From CALXXL01 sp034926605 (GTDB taxonomy: Bacteria; Verrucomicrobiota; Lentisphaeria; Victivallales; Victivallaceae), in the NCBI GenBank assembly GCA_034926605.1, contig JAYFQV010000012.1, positions 1-64,000 on the forward strand: 64,000 nt of DNA, given 5' to 3'. Below the pieces are notes generated by a model. That model was not told the DNA's origin, did not search any database, and saw only the letters and a program-made list of their open reading frames with translations. Positions 27,658-36,862 of this stretch are shown here, piece by piece (position 1 is the stretch's first letter; every line of letters starts with the position of its first letter). Position numbers and translations under genes: made by a program.

Positions 27658-28761
27658 ATCCCGGCCGCCGCCGCCGGAGACGATCATCCGGCGGCATTTC
27701 GTGCAGCGTCCGAAGCGGAGCACGACGCCATGATTTTCATTTTTCTCCCCGCAATACGGACATTTAAGACTGATTCCCAGCCGCTTTTGAAACATCCTGT
27801 CGATGATCGGTTGCAGTATGCGCAGCAAGAAAAGACCTGCCATTATGCAAATTTCCAGCCAGCCGAACTGCCTTTTCTCAATCCTGAAACAAAAAAACAG
27901 CCCGACGGACAAAATGGCGGCTGTTCTCATAGATAAACAACGACAATAGAACCGGAGTTTCCTGAAATCGATCATCGGCGCGAGCGGTTCGGGTTCGTCG
28001 GGCGGCCACTCTTCGAGCAGCCGGATGCCGCAGTCCGGGCAGTTGCCGGACAGTTCTATGCTTCGGGATTTCGGGGTTCCGCCGCAGTTGGGGCAGAATT
28101 GGGAACGGAATATTCCGAGAATTCCGAGCAGCTTTGCGATCCCTCTTGCCGCCATGCCGCTGCTGAATATCGCCAGCGAGACTGCGATGATCGCAATACC
28201 GATACCGATTATAACGCGGGAAAGGAATTGGTCTGCCGGAGTTCTGCATGTGGCCGCCGATGGAATATTTATGCCGACGAACACTGCCGACATTATTATC
28301 AGACCTTGTATGCCGGAAATCAAGGGAGTATCTTCTTTCTGGCTTTTTTTCGCATCCGGCAAGGAATATCCGACTGCCGGCAGGCGGTGATCGACTATGA
28401 TTTCCGCATTGCAGTACGGACAGCGGTGAGAGGCAGCGGCCGGCGATATCTTGTAAAGCTTATGCGAACATGCCGGACAGACCGGCCAGTTGCAAAAAGT
28501 GCGGCTCAGTCTTGCGGCCATCCATAAGGCGACGACGGGAGGTAAAAAAATTATGCCGATGACGAACAGTTTGAAACATGAACTTGGCAGCCAGAAAAAA
28601 CTCTCTGAAGTGACATGATATCCGACAACTATGCACGAGGCGCCGATCAGCATATTCAACATGCAGTTCATCAAGCGTTTTGCTCTGGTTTCGTATTTTA
28701 TTTTGGCGACGAACTCAGCGGCTTCGAATTTATCGTAATCGTATCGGTTTTGCAAGTGCAA
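27649..28761 (-). CDS. Membrane protein with three zinc-ribbon-like Cys clusters
   Basis: 370 residues. Three pairs of knuckles are visible: CPAC...CPYC (about 96-120), CPNC...CPDC (about 224-243) and CPYC...CTKC (about 340-361). Hydrophobic segments lie between them (two near 33-80, one near 150, one near 190, two near 285-320), so soluble zinc-binding hairpins alternate with membrane helices. The start is a TTG just behind AAGGAG; another TTG two codons later would also fit. A 145-residue membrane protein is encoded immediately upstream on the same strand. The function is unknown. Confidence 0.65.
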   Translation of the reverse strand: MHLQNRYDYDKFEAAEFVAKIKYETRAKRLMNCMLNMLIGASCIVVGYHVTSESFFWLPSSCFKLFVIGIIFLPPVVALWMAARLSRTFCNWPVCPACSHKLYKISPAAASHRCPYCNAEIIVDHRLPAVGYSLPDAKKSQKEDTPLISGIQGLIIMSAVFVGINIPSAATCRTPADQFLSRVIIGIGIAIIAVSLAIFSSGMAARGIAKLLGILGIFRSQFCPNCGGTPKSRSIELSGNCPDCGIRLLEEWPPDEPEPLAPMIDFRKLRFYCRCLSMRTAAILSVGLFFCFRIEKRQFGWLEICIMAGLFLLRILQPIIDRMFQKRLGISLKCPYCGEKNENHGVVLRFGRCTKCRRMIVSGGGGRDSD

Positions 28762-28779
28762 TTATCTCCTTATGTCGAA

Positions 28780-29130
28780 TCAACATGACGCCCAAACATC
28801 TGCTATAAAATAAATCATCATCCCACACAGCGAGGCGCCCACCGGTGTTACCAGCCGGATGCACTCTTTGATTTTGACGAATCGGGTCCATGCTTTTCTA
28901 TAGCGAAAATATCTGACGATATTTATGCATGACAATCCGGCTATCGCGACGATCGCATAGTGCAAGCCGAATTCCGGACAGTAGGCGAATGGAAATATTG
29001 TAACGATTATGGCAAGTTGCATGAAGTCGTTCCAGCTTGGCTTGATCATGGAAAATATCAGATAAAGCAATGCGCACAGTATGAAACCAATCACACTAAA
29101 TCCGAAAACCATCGATAGATCCAGCATCAT
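28780..29130 (-). CDS. Hypothetical membrane protein
   Basis: About 116 residues with four predicted hydrophobic helices (MVFGFSVIGFILCALLYLIF, LAIIVTIFPFAY, YAIVAIAGLSCI, and VGASLCGMMIYFIADV). The ATG pair at 29130/29127 has AAGGAA upstream. An in-frame ATG at 29217 would add a hydrophilic, non-conserved-looking leader. It precedes the zinc-ribbon membrane protein by 18 bp and is likely in the same transcript. No family recognised. Confidence 0.55.
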   Translation of the reverse strand: MMLDLSMVFGFSVIGFILCALLYLIFSMIKPSWNDFMQLAIIVTIFPFAYCPEFGLHYAIVAIAGLSCINIVRYFRYRKAWTRFVKIKECIRLVTPVGASLCGMMIYFIADVWASC

Positions 29131-29456
29131 TTTCGTAACGATTCCTTTTCCGCCCGCATGTCGAACGGCAAAGTCCGACACGCCGTTATCGCCACTTCGG
29201 CGATACCCGGCGTCCACAGGTTCCTTACTGCGACGGCGTATGTTTTTTTACTGTATAGCGTAACATTGAGCACGACTCCAGCAAATCTATTTTTATAGCA
29301 AAACAGGGTTGAACATATCCCGCACCATCAGAATTATTGGAGCAAGCAAATCAAATATTGTCGAGTCGTTTGGCACATCCTGCATGGTTAAATTCAGAGT
29401 GTCAAGAGTAAGAAATTGTATCTTCATGGACAATTATTTCTTCTAATGATCTGCCT

Positions 29457-31070
29457 TTAATGATCTGCCTTGCATTTTAAGAAAGCCCATAATGCATCGC
29501 CGATCTGCTGGTAGCCCGTATCGGCGGGATGTACCCCGTTATTTTGCCTGACGACCGTAACCGTACTGTTGCGGCTATTGACTGACGTTGCCATCGCCCG
29601 TTGCATGTTGTTGATGGTGTCGAGCGATACGTTCGAGGAGAGCACATAAACACCGGTAACACCCTTGAAGTGATCAAGCATCGCACGGTTATACAACGCG
29701 ATATTTCGCTTGAATTGAAATTGATTGAATCCACATCCATACGAGGTTCCAAAAGCGTCCTGATCGGTGGAGGGCGGCGGCGGCAACATGATACCGACAT
29801 TGATCGCTCCAGCCGCCTGAATCGACGCAATCAGTGTTTCATAATAACCGATAAGCGCAGGCATGGCGGCGATCATATCTTCGTCAGTCACATAGCCGCC
29901 AACCGAATTTGTGCCAAGTTCAATAAACACCCAGTCCGGCGTGACAAGAGAGTTTGCGGACAAATAGCCGGGGAAATCGACCGTGCCGGAGATCCAAAAG
30001 GGATTACCGGCAGTTGCCGTGCAGTAGGATTTAATATCCCAACCGCCACGCCCCTCGTGCAGGTTAGGAGCCGTTCCCTGCGTACCGATCAGAGTAACCC
30101 CCATAACATCGCTTCCGGCGATGTCAAGCAGGGTTGAAGTAATCACCCCGGCAGCGACCAGACTATCCCCGATAACCAATACTTTGGGGGTTGTGCCGGA
30201 ACCCGCATCGGCGGTAGCGACTACGAGTGAGCTGGTCGCATAATCAATGACCGTGCGAGCCGCTTGGTTGTGTACCGTCATCGACCAGGCAGAGGTACCG
30301 GAGGTCGTTGGAATTATCGTATAGCGCTCATTTTGCTGCTTGCCGACCGCACAGGTCACATCAACTCCATATTGTTTATACGAATCCGCAAAAATGTTAT
30401 CAAGATATACGTTGCATTCTCTGCCGACTACCGCATAGATTTCCGGCGGCACGACCGCCCCGATGCCATTACGCTTGCGTACCTCATCAGACTCATACAA
30501 CAATTTTAATGTGGTTGAATAATAGGTTGTGGGGGTCGCTTCATATATGGTACCGTTCCATGTCGAGTTCCACGCGAAAAACAGGGTATGCCGAAACGGA
30601 GCAGCCGTCGATTGCGCAGAAAAATATGCTAGTTTGGCTTCCGCGCCGGGACATCGCAGAACCACTACAAGGTATTTGCCTTTCTCCGCCACAACAGGTG
30701 ACGGCAATCGAAGCGTAAACAGCCCAGGGGACAACGGAGCGTCCGAGGCGGGGATGGTGCCGCTTGCCAATATGGGAACTTCCAGCACGTTGAATGAAGC
30801 TATCGAATCGCGTTCAACTATCCAATAGCTGATGTCCACCGCCGCCGATGTGTAAAAGCGTAGCTGTATAGTATTAAAAACGCATCGCTCCGGCATCAGT
30901 TCATAAACACCAATCGCGCCATATCCAGTGTACAGAGTAGAGTACATCTCAGCGTCACCGCGTGTGTGCTCGTACATTACGTAGGGGGGGCGCTCTTCTC
31001 TATTGCCAGCATAAATAATAAAAGATATTGCCACACAAGCCATCGCCATTATTAGTTTCAACTTATCCAT
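29457..31070 (-). CDS. Secreted SGNH/GDSL-family hydrolase
   Basis: 537 residues. The N-terminus (MDKLKLIMAMACVAISFIIYAG) is a signal peptide. Residues 40-280 form beta-rich, lectin-like domains. The C-terminal catalytic domain carries all SGNH blocks: VLVIGDSLVAAG (Ser303), a Gly in GRGGWD, IELGTNS (Asn), and GVHPADTGY (Asp/His partner). SGNH enzymes are esterases or lipases, often deacetylating polysaccharides. ATG 31070 has GAGGG before it; the in-frame ATG at 31184 lacks a site and would bury the signal peptide. Base composition is low in GC and neighbouring spacers are AT-rich, suggesting acquisition. Confidence 0.82.
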   Translation of the reverse strand: MDKLKLIMAMACVAISFIIYAGNREERPPYVMYEHTRGDAEMYSTLYTGYGAIGVYELMPERCVFNTIQLRFYTSAAVDISYWIVERDSIASFNVLEVPILASGTIPASDAPLSPGLFTLRLPSPVVAEKGKYLVVVLRCPGAEAKLAYFSAQSTAAPFRHTLFFAWNSTWNGTIYEATPTTYYSTTLKLLYESDEVRKRNGIGAVVPPEIYAVVGRECNVYLDNIFADSYKQYGVDVTCAVGKQQNERYTIIPTTSGTSAWSMTVHNQAARTVIDYATSSLVVATADAGSGTTPKVLVIGDSLVAAGVITSTLLDIAGSDVMGVTLIGTQGTAPNLHEGRGGWDIKSYCTATAGNPFWISGTVDFPGYLSANSLVTPDWVFIELGTNSVGGYVTDEDMIAAMPALIGYYETLIASIQAAGAINVGIMLPPPPSTDQDAFGTSYGCGFNQFQFKRNIALYNRAMLDHFKGVTGVYVLSSNVSLDTINNMQRAMATSVNSRNSTVTVVRQNNGVHPADTGYQQIGDALWAFLKCKADH

Positions 31071-31303
31071 GTTTCCCTCTATGTTGCGCGATAACGAACA
31101 ATATAAACGCCCATTGATGACATTGCAATGCCAATGCAAATTGTAGTGGTTGAATAATCTCTCATTCGGCAATGTTTTTATCAATATTCATCAATTAAGC
31201 TCATATTATCATTACAAAAACCCGAGAAAAATGGACACAAATTAGGCTCATATATGCAATCGCTTATGGGAATATCAAATTTATAAATGATTGGTAATAA
31301 ATG

Positions 31304-31390
31304 GCGGAGAGAGTGGGATTCGAACCCACGGAAGGTTGCCCTTCGGCGGTTTTCAAGACCGCTGCCTTAAACCACTCGACCATCTCTCCG
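31304..31390 (-). tRNA. tRNA-Ser (anticodon TGA)
   Basis: An 87-nt cloverleaf on the minus strand: acceptor arms CGGAGAG/CTCTCCG, anticodon loop CTTGAAA reading TGA, a long variable arm typical of serine tRNA and the TTCGAATC T-loop. CCA is not encoded. It sits 12 bp downstream of htpG. Confidence 0.97.
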
Positions 31391-31401
31391 CTTTTATATC
31401 G

Positions 31402-33288
31402 TCAATTCGCGCGCACCATCAGTTCCGAAAGGCGGCGTGCGAAATCGGCCACATCAGGAAGCTCGCCGCCCTCGGCCAGAACGGCCTGGTCGTACAGGAG
31501 CTTCACATCGTCCTTCAAGGTCAGCGAAGCCGGATCGGCCTTGAGCTGCTTGTCCAGCGCCGCGATCAGCGGATGGCCGGGATTCAGCTCCATGATGCGC
31601 CCGCCGGTCTCCGGGACCGCCTGATCCATCGACTTCAGTATCCTCTCCATGCGGGAATTCAGCCCGTATTCCGAGGCGACCAGACAGCACGGGCTGTCGG
31701 TCAGACGCCCGCTGAAACGCACCTCGGAGACCTTGCCTTCCAGCTCGGTCTGGATGAATTTCAGAAGCTCCGCATAATCACTTTTTGCTTTGTCAACCGC
31801 CTCGTCCAGGCTCTTCCTGCTGGCCTCGTCAAGTTCCAGCTCGCCCTTGCTGACCGACTTGAAGTTCTTTTTGTTGTACTGCATCATGGTCTGCATGATC
31901 CATTCGTCGATCGGGTCGTACATGAACAGCACGTCGTAGCCTTTTTTGCGGTAGACCTCCAGGGTGGGGGAGGCGGCCGCCTTGGCGCGGCTATCGGCGG
32001 TGATGAAATAGATGTCCTCCTGGCCTTCCGGCATCGCCGCGAGGTATTCCTTGAGCGTGATGAGTTTGCCGGAAGCGGAGTTCATCGACTCGTACATGGC
32101 CAGGTCCTGAATCCGGGCGATGTTTTCGAAGTCGTTATACATGCCGATCTTCAGTATTTTGCCGAAGGACTTGAAGAACTTCTCGTAGTTTTCGCGTTCG
32201 TTTTCGATCAGCTTCTTGAGTTCGGAAAGCACCTTGGAGGTGACCGCCTTGCGGATGCGCGGCAGCAGCGGATTCTCCTGAAGGATTTCACGCGAGACGT
32301 TGAGCGGCAGGTCGCTGGAGTCCACCACGCCTTTGACGAACTGGAGGTAGTCCGGGATCAGCTTGTCGCACTCGTCGGTGATGAACACCCGCTTGACGTA
32401 AAGCTGAAGGCCTTTTTTCTGGAAGTCCGGCATGAAGAAGTTGAACGGCATCTCCTGCGGCAGATAGAGCAGGGCCTTGAATTCGTTGGTGCCTTCGGCG
32501 GTCATCGGGATCGCCTTCCAGAATTTGCCGCCCGTGGAAAGGTGGGCGAAAAATCCCTGGTGCTCGTCCTCGGTGACGGTGGCGGGATCGCGCAGCCAGA
32601 TCGCCTTCTGGGAGTTGAGAACCTTGTCCTCGACGGTGGTCTTGCCGTCCTTGTCGGTGGACTCCTGGTCCATATGGATCGGGTAGGCGATATAATCGGA
32701 ATATTTGCGCACAATGCCGGAGATGCGCCAGGTGTCGAGATATTCGGCGGCATCGTCCTTGATGTGCATGATGACGTCGGTGCCGTCTTCGGCGCGCTCG
32801 GCGTCGTCCAGAGTATAGGAGTCGTCCCCGGTGCTGGACCAGCGTACGGCGGGTTCGCCGTCTTTTTTGGAGACGATCTCGATTTCCGATGCGACCATGA
32901 AGGCGGAGTAGAAACCGACGCCGAACTGGCCGATCAGCTCTTCCGGAAGGTCGGCGTTCTTGCCGGCCTTCTTGACCGCCTCGGTAAAGGCGCGGGTGCC
33001 GCTTTTGGCGATGGTTCCGATATTGTCGGCAATCTCCTCGCGGCTCATGCCGATGCCGTTGTCGCCGACGGTGATGGTCTTGGCGGCCTTGTCGACCGAA
33101 AGGCGGATATGCCAGTCGCGGGAAAGCTCCGGTTTGGTCAGGCTTTCGAACCGCGCCTTGTCGATCGCGTCGGCGGCGTTGGCGATCAGCTCGCGCAGAA
33201 AGATGTCGCGATTGGAATAAAGGGAATGGATCATGAGGTCGAGCAGCTGCTTGACCTCGGTCTTGAATTTTTGAGTGCTCTGAGTCAT
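31402..33288 (-). CDS. htpG: Molecular chaperone HtpG (bacterial Hsp90)
   Basis: 628 residues, the normal HtpG length. The GHKL ATPase domain shows FLRELIANAADAIDK (catalytic Glu and Asn), VGDNGIGM, and GTIAKSGT with QFGVGFYSAFM. The middle domain has LPLNVSREILQ with the conserved arginine. It is an ATP-driven cytoplasmic chaperone dimer. The ATG at 33288 follows AGGAGG at 7 bp. The upstream spacer of 237 bp to the divergent DUF349 gene contains no heat-shock CIRCE repeat that I can see. Confidence 0.98.
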   Translation of the reverse strand: MTQSTQKFKTEVKQLLDLMIHSLYSNRDIFLRELIANAADAIDKARFESLTKPELSRDWHIRLSVDKAAKTITVGDNGIGMSREEIADNIGTIAKSGTRAFTEAVKKAGKNADLPEELIGQFGVGFYSAFMVASEIEIVSKKDGEPAVRWSSTGDDSYTLDDAERAEDGTDVIMHIKDDAAEYLDTWRISGIVRKYSDYIAYPIHMDQESTDKDGKTTVEDKVLNSQKAIWLRDPATVTEDEHQGFFAHLSTGGKFWKAIPMTAEGTNEFKALLYLPQEMPFNFFMPDFQKKGLQLYVKRVFITDECDKLIPDYLQFVKGVVDSSDLPLNVSREILQENPLLPRIRKAVTSKVLSELKKLIENERENYEKFFKSFGKILKIGMYNDFENIARIQDLAMYESMNSASGKLITLKEYLAAMPEGQEDIYFITADSRAKAAASPTLEVYRKKGYDVLFMYDPIDEWIMQTMMQYNKKNFKSVSKGELELDEASRKSLDEAVDKAKSDYAELLKFIQTELEGKVSEVRFSGRLTDSPCCLVASEYGLNSRMERILKSMDQAVPETGGRIMELNPGHPLIAALDKQLKADPASLTLKDDVKLLYDQAVLAEGGELPDVADFARRLSELMVRAN

Positions 33289-33461
33289 TTCATTGCCTCC
33301 TTGCTTGCTGTCTGTAAATCGCGCCGCACGAAAACCGTGCGCCACGTTCCCCGGTGCCGCGGAGTCTCATCCGGAGGTTGTGCACCCACGGCGTCGACCG
33401 TCAATCCGCTTGCGGAGATTGGGAAATATACACTTTTTTGCCGAAAAATCAAATTTATCCC

Positions 33462-33490
33462 TTGGAAAATCTCATAAATGGATTTATAGT
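33462..33490 (+). promoter_or_regulatory. Candidate sigma-70 promoter of the DUF349 gene
   Basis: TTGGAA (33462-33467), 17-bp spacer, TATAGT (33485-33490), 35 bp before the start codon. Confidence 0.5.
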
Positions 33491-33525
33491 TTCGAATATG
33501 CAAAATTAACCGGAGAGGCTACAAT

Positions 33526-35160
33526 ATGGACGAGGCGACGCTGCAGCGCTTGGAGCAGTTCTGTACCGAACTGGAAGAACTCACAAAAAGCGGAGATCCC
33601 GAGGAGCATAAACAGCGCAGATCCGAGCTTGAAAAGGAGTTCGCCGACGCGGTTTCCGAGATTGCGGCGCAGGATCCGGAGGCGAAAGACGAGCTTGAAA
33701 AATTCCGCAAGAAGTTTGCCCGGATCGACAAGACCTTCTCATCCGCATTGTTTCAGCTTTATCAGACGCGCGACCTCGAACGCTGGGAACATTACGCCCT
33801 CAAGCTCAAGATATGCGAAGAGATCGAGGTGCTTAACAGCCTGCCCGACGATAAGCTCCCCGGCGTGCTGCCCCGGCTTAAACAGCTGCGCGAGCGCTGG
33901 AGTCAGCTCGGCGCGGTGCCCCACGAGAAATCCGAGGAACTCTGGGAGCGTTTCCGCAAATCCAGCAACAGCCTCAGCCGCCGCCTCGACAACTGCTTCG
34001 CCGAAATCGACGCCTCGCGCGCAAAGGTGGACGAGGCCAAACAGGCGCTGCTGGAAGAGGCTAAGACCCTTTGTGAGAACCCGAACTACGCGGCGGCCAC
34101 CCCGCAGCTTAAGGCGCTCCAGCAGAAATGGAAGGAGCTCGGCGCGGGCCATATGAAGCACGACCGCGAAGCTTTCGCCCAATTCCGCGCCCTGTGCGAC
34201 AAGTTTTTTGCCGACCGCAACGCGTTCTTTTCCGAGCGCAAAAACGCTTTTTCCGGCGCGGTCGAGCAGAAGAAACAGCTTGTGGAGTCAGCCGCAAAAC
34301 TTGCCGGACTGCCGCCGGACGAACTGCGCCGCGCCGCCCAGCAGCTGTACCGCGAATGGCGCAACATCCCCTATGCCGGACGCGACGATCAGAAACTTTA
34401 CGAGCGGTTCAAAGCCGCCATCGATGCGCATTTCGCCGCCGCCCACGCGGCGGACGAGACCAAGCTCAAGGAACGCGAGGCCTGCTTCGTGGAATTCGTG
34501 AGCCTGCGCGACAAGCTTGAGTCCGGAGAACTCGACCCGGCCGCCGCCAACGATCTTTACATCCTGCTGCGCCGCAAATATGAAGCGACCGGCCAGCTGT
34601 ACGGCGACGCCGCCGCCAAGAGCGACCGCCGCTGGCGTGGCGAGTGCGCCAAGCTCGAAAAATTGCTCGGAGAAATCCGCCTGAAGTCGTTCTTCGACGG
34701 TTCCGTCGCCCGCCGCGACGCCGAGAAGGCGCTGGCCGCGGCACTGGAAGCCGACGACCCCGGCGACGTGCAGGTGCTTCTGGACGCGCTCTCCTCCGTG
34801 GCGGGGCAGGGCGTGGCCGACAAGGCCGCCAAGCTGGTCGAACGCAACGCCGACGCGCGTCGTCAGGCGATCGAGGAATTCGGTTCGCGCCGCCGCGCGC
34901 TGGTCGACGACATGAGCCGCCGACTCGGCGCCGAAGTGGAGGGCGGCCTCGAAAACAATGTGCAGATGCTGGCCATGGCGCTGGAAAACGCCATCCGCGG
35001 CAACTTTGCCGGAGAAGAGGAACGGTTCACGCCGGAACACGCAAACGATTTCGAACGCGAGTTTCTCGCGCTGCCTCTGGCTCCGTCCGCCGGAGCCGAC
35101 GAATTGTTCGAGGCTTTCGAACACACGCTCCGGCGGCTTGTGGACAAAATTTCAAGGTAA
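33526..35160 (+). CDS. DUF349 domain-containing coiled-coil protein
   Basis: 544 residues, almost wholly alpha-helical and charged. Repeated DUF349-type units are visible as LKQLRERWSQLGAVP, LKALQQKWKELGAGH and LYREWRNIPYAGR, each followed by a helix with a Phe-x-x-x-x-D/N pattern. There is no signal peptide or membrane segment. DUF349 proteins are cytoplasmic and poorly characterised; links to cell-wall and oxidative stress have been proposed for relatives. A glycerophosphodiesterase gene follows 24 bp later, so the two are probably cotranscribed. Confidence 0.8.
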   Translation: MDEATLQRLEQFCTELEELTKSGDPEEHKQRRSELEKEFADAVSEIAAQDPEAKDELEKFRKKFARIDKTFSSALFQLYQTRDLERWEHYALKLKICEEIEVLNSLPDDKLPGVLPRLKQLRERWSQLGAVPHEKSEELWERFRKSSNSLSRRLDNCFAEIDASRAKVDEAKQALLEEAKTLCENPNYAAATPQLKALQQKWKELGAGHMKHDREAFAQFRALCDKFFADRNAFFSERKNAFSGAVEQKKQLVESAAKLAGLPPDELRRAAQQLYREWRNIPYAGRDDQKLYERFKAAIDAHFAAAHAADETKLKEREACFVEFVSLRDKLESGELDPAAANDLYILLRRKYEATGQLYGDAAAKSDRRWRGECAKLEKLLGEIRLKSFFDGSVARRDAEKALAAALEADDPGDVQVLLDALSSVAGQGVADKAAKLVERNADARRQAIEEFGSRRRALVDDMSRRLGAEVEGGLENNVQMLAMALENAIRGNFAGEEERFTPEHANDFEREFLALPLAPSAGADELFEAFEHTLRRLVDKISR

Positions 35161-35184
35161 ATTGCGATAGAAAGGATTTTCAGA

Positions 35185-36087
35185 GTGGCAGAGACCCGGT
35201 ATATTTGCGCCGTTGCCGCGGCGCTTGTTTTTTTATTCGGTTGCGACGGATGCGCCCCCGACAGTACGGCCAAGCCGGCCGAGTCCGCGGTGAGTCCGGA
35301 GGCGCGGCCGATACGTCTGGTGGCGCATCGCGGCGAGTCCGCCATCGCGCCGGAAAACACTCTTCCGGCCTACCGGCTGGCATGGCGGCTCGGCGTGTGC
35401 TGGGGCGCCGAGACCGACGTCTATCTGACCCGCGACAATGTTCTGATCTGCAATCACGATTCCACCACCGACCGGCTGGCCAACGTGCCGGGAGCCATTC
35501 GGGAAAAGAGCTACGCCGAACTCCGCCGTATCGACATGGGGCGCTGGAAGGGCGAGATGTGGCGCGGCACCCAGATGCCGTCGCTGCGCGAAGTATTGGA
35601 GGTGCTGCCGCCGGACAAGCATATGTTCGTGGAGATCAAGTCCGCCGGCGAGGGATTCTGCAAGGCGTTCGAAGAGGCCCGGCTCGGCGCCGGCGCCTCC
35701 TTGGATCAGGTGAGCATCATCTCGTTTTCGGCCGACGAACTGCGCAACGTGCGCAAGAACCTGCCGCAGGTGCGCACTCTGTTTCTGACCTCGTTGAAGC
35801 GCGGTGAAGACGGCAATTTGACGCCGTCCGCCGATGAAATGATCGCCACGCTGAAGGACCTCGGCGTCACCGGCGTGGATCTGCACCCGTACGATCTGTG
35901 TCTGGACGCCGAATATGTGAAGAAAATCCACGACGCAGGTTTCGAACTGCATGTCTGGACCATCAATACAATAGAGTGGGCGCTGCCGCTTTGGAAAATG
36001 GGCGTCGACTCCATTACCACCGACTGTTCCGGCAGACTTTATGCCGAAATGGAATCGGCGCTGAACCAAACCAAGGAGCAGAAATGA
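35185..36087 (+). CDS. Glycerophosphodiester phosphodiesterase, lipoprotein
   Basis: 300 residues. A lipobox (VFLFGC, Cys20) marks it as an anchored lipoprotein. The GDPD TIM-barrel begins AHRGESAIAPENTLPAY, with GAETDVYLTRDN (metal-binding Glu and Asp) and HDSTTDR, then MFVEIKSAG and the C-terminal HVWTINT. The family hydrolyses glycerophosphodiesters to glycerol-3-phosphate and an alcohol. The start is a GTG with AAAGGA upstream. The stop overlaps the start of a cytoplasmic paralogue (ATGA), so the two came from tandem duplication and are translationally coupled. Confidence 0.93.
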   Translation: MAETRYICAVAAALVFLFGCDGCAPDSTAKPAESAVSPEARPIRLVAHRGESAIAPENTLPAYRLAWRLGVCWGAETDVYLTRDNVLICNHDSTTDRLANVPGAIREKSYAELRRIDMGRWKGEMWRGTQMPSLREVLEVLPPDKHMFVEIKSAGEGFCKAFEEARLGAGASLDQVSIISFSADELRNVRKNLPQVRTLFLTSLKRGEDGNLTPSADEMIATLKDLGVTGVDLHPYDLCLDAEYVKKIHDAGFELHVWTINTIEWALPLWKMGVDSITTDCSGRLYAEMESALNQTKEQK

Positions 36088-36845
36088 GAAAGATCCGTTT
36101 TGTGGCCCATCGGGGAGAGTCTTCGGTGGCGCCGGAAAACACCCGCGAAGCGTTTGTGCTGGCCTGGCGCAACCGCGTGAGCTGGGGCGTGGAAACCGAT
36201 GTGTACCTGACCACCGACAACGTGCTGGTCTGCATGCACGATCCCAACACCCGGCGCACCTGCGGCGTGGACTGGAACGTCCGCGAACATTCTCTGGCCC
36301 AACTCAAGACCCTCGACGCCGGGGTGTGGAAGGGCGCCCAGTGGCTCAACTGCCGTGTGCCGACCCTGCGCGAAGTGCTCGAAACCATGCCGACCGACGG
36401 ACACATCTTCGTCGAGATCAAATCCGCCGGCGGTGGATTTCCGGAAGCGTTCGAGGAGGCCAGGATCGCCTCCGGCGTCCGCCCGGATCAGATCAGTTTC
36501 ATTTCTTTCAGCGGCAACGAACTGAATATCGCCCGCGCCGCGCTGCCGGAGTACAAGCAGTATCTGCTGCGCTATTCCGGCAAAAGCAAGACCGGGCCCG
36601 GCCCGGAACTTACGGCCGAGGCGCTTATCGCCGAAATGCGCGAACTGGGCGTGGACGGCGTGGACTTTGCCGCCGAAGGCATGTGCTACGACGCCGAATA
36701 TGTGAAAAAAGTTCACGACGCCGGTTTCGAATTCCACGTGTGGACGGTCGACCTGCTCGAGGACGCGCTGGAACTCGCTTCCCGCGGCGTTGACTCGATA
36801 ACCACCAACTGTCCGGCCGTGCTCGCGGCCGGTTGGCCCGAATAG
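36084..36845 (+). CDS. Glycerophosphodiester phosphodiesterase, cytoplasmic paralogue
   Basis: 253 residues, clearly homologous to the preceding gene along its whole length (AHRGESSVAPENT, GVETDVYLTTDN, HDPNTRR, IFVEIKSAG, EFHVWTVD), but without a signal peptide or lipobox. GGAG lies 5 bp before ATG 36084, which overlaps the upstream stop. Together the pair could act on the same substrate outside and inside the inner membrane. Metal ligands and the catalytic histidines are retained in both. Confidence 0.92.
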   Translation: MRKIRFVAHRGESSVAPENTREAFVLAWRNRVSWGVETDVYLTTDNVLVCMHDPNTRRTCGVDWNVREHSLAQLKTLDAGVWKGAQWLNCRVPTLREVLETMPTDGHIFVEIKSAGGGFPEAFEEARIASGVRPDQISFISFSGNELNIARAALPEYKQYLLRYSGKSKTGPGPELTAEALIAEMRELGVDGVDFAAEGMCYDAEYVKKVHDAGFEFHVWTVDLLEDALELASRGVDSITTNCPAVLAAGWPE

Positions 36846-36862
36846 GAAAGCCGGGCCGACCC

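Noticed and set aside
31291..33477. 728-codon plus-strand frame opposite htpG and tRNA-Ser
   Set aside because: It is antisense to htpG, which has full family motifs, and passes through a tRNA gene.
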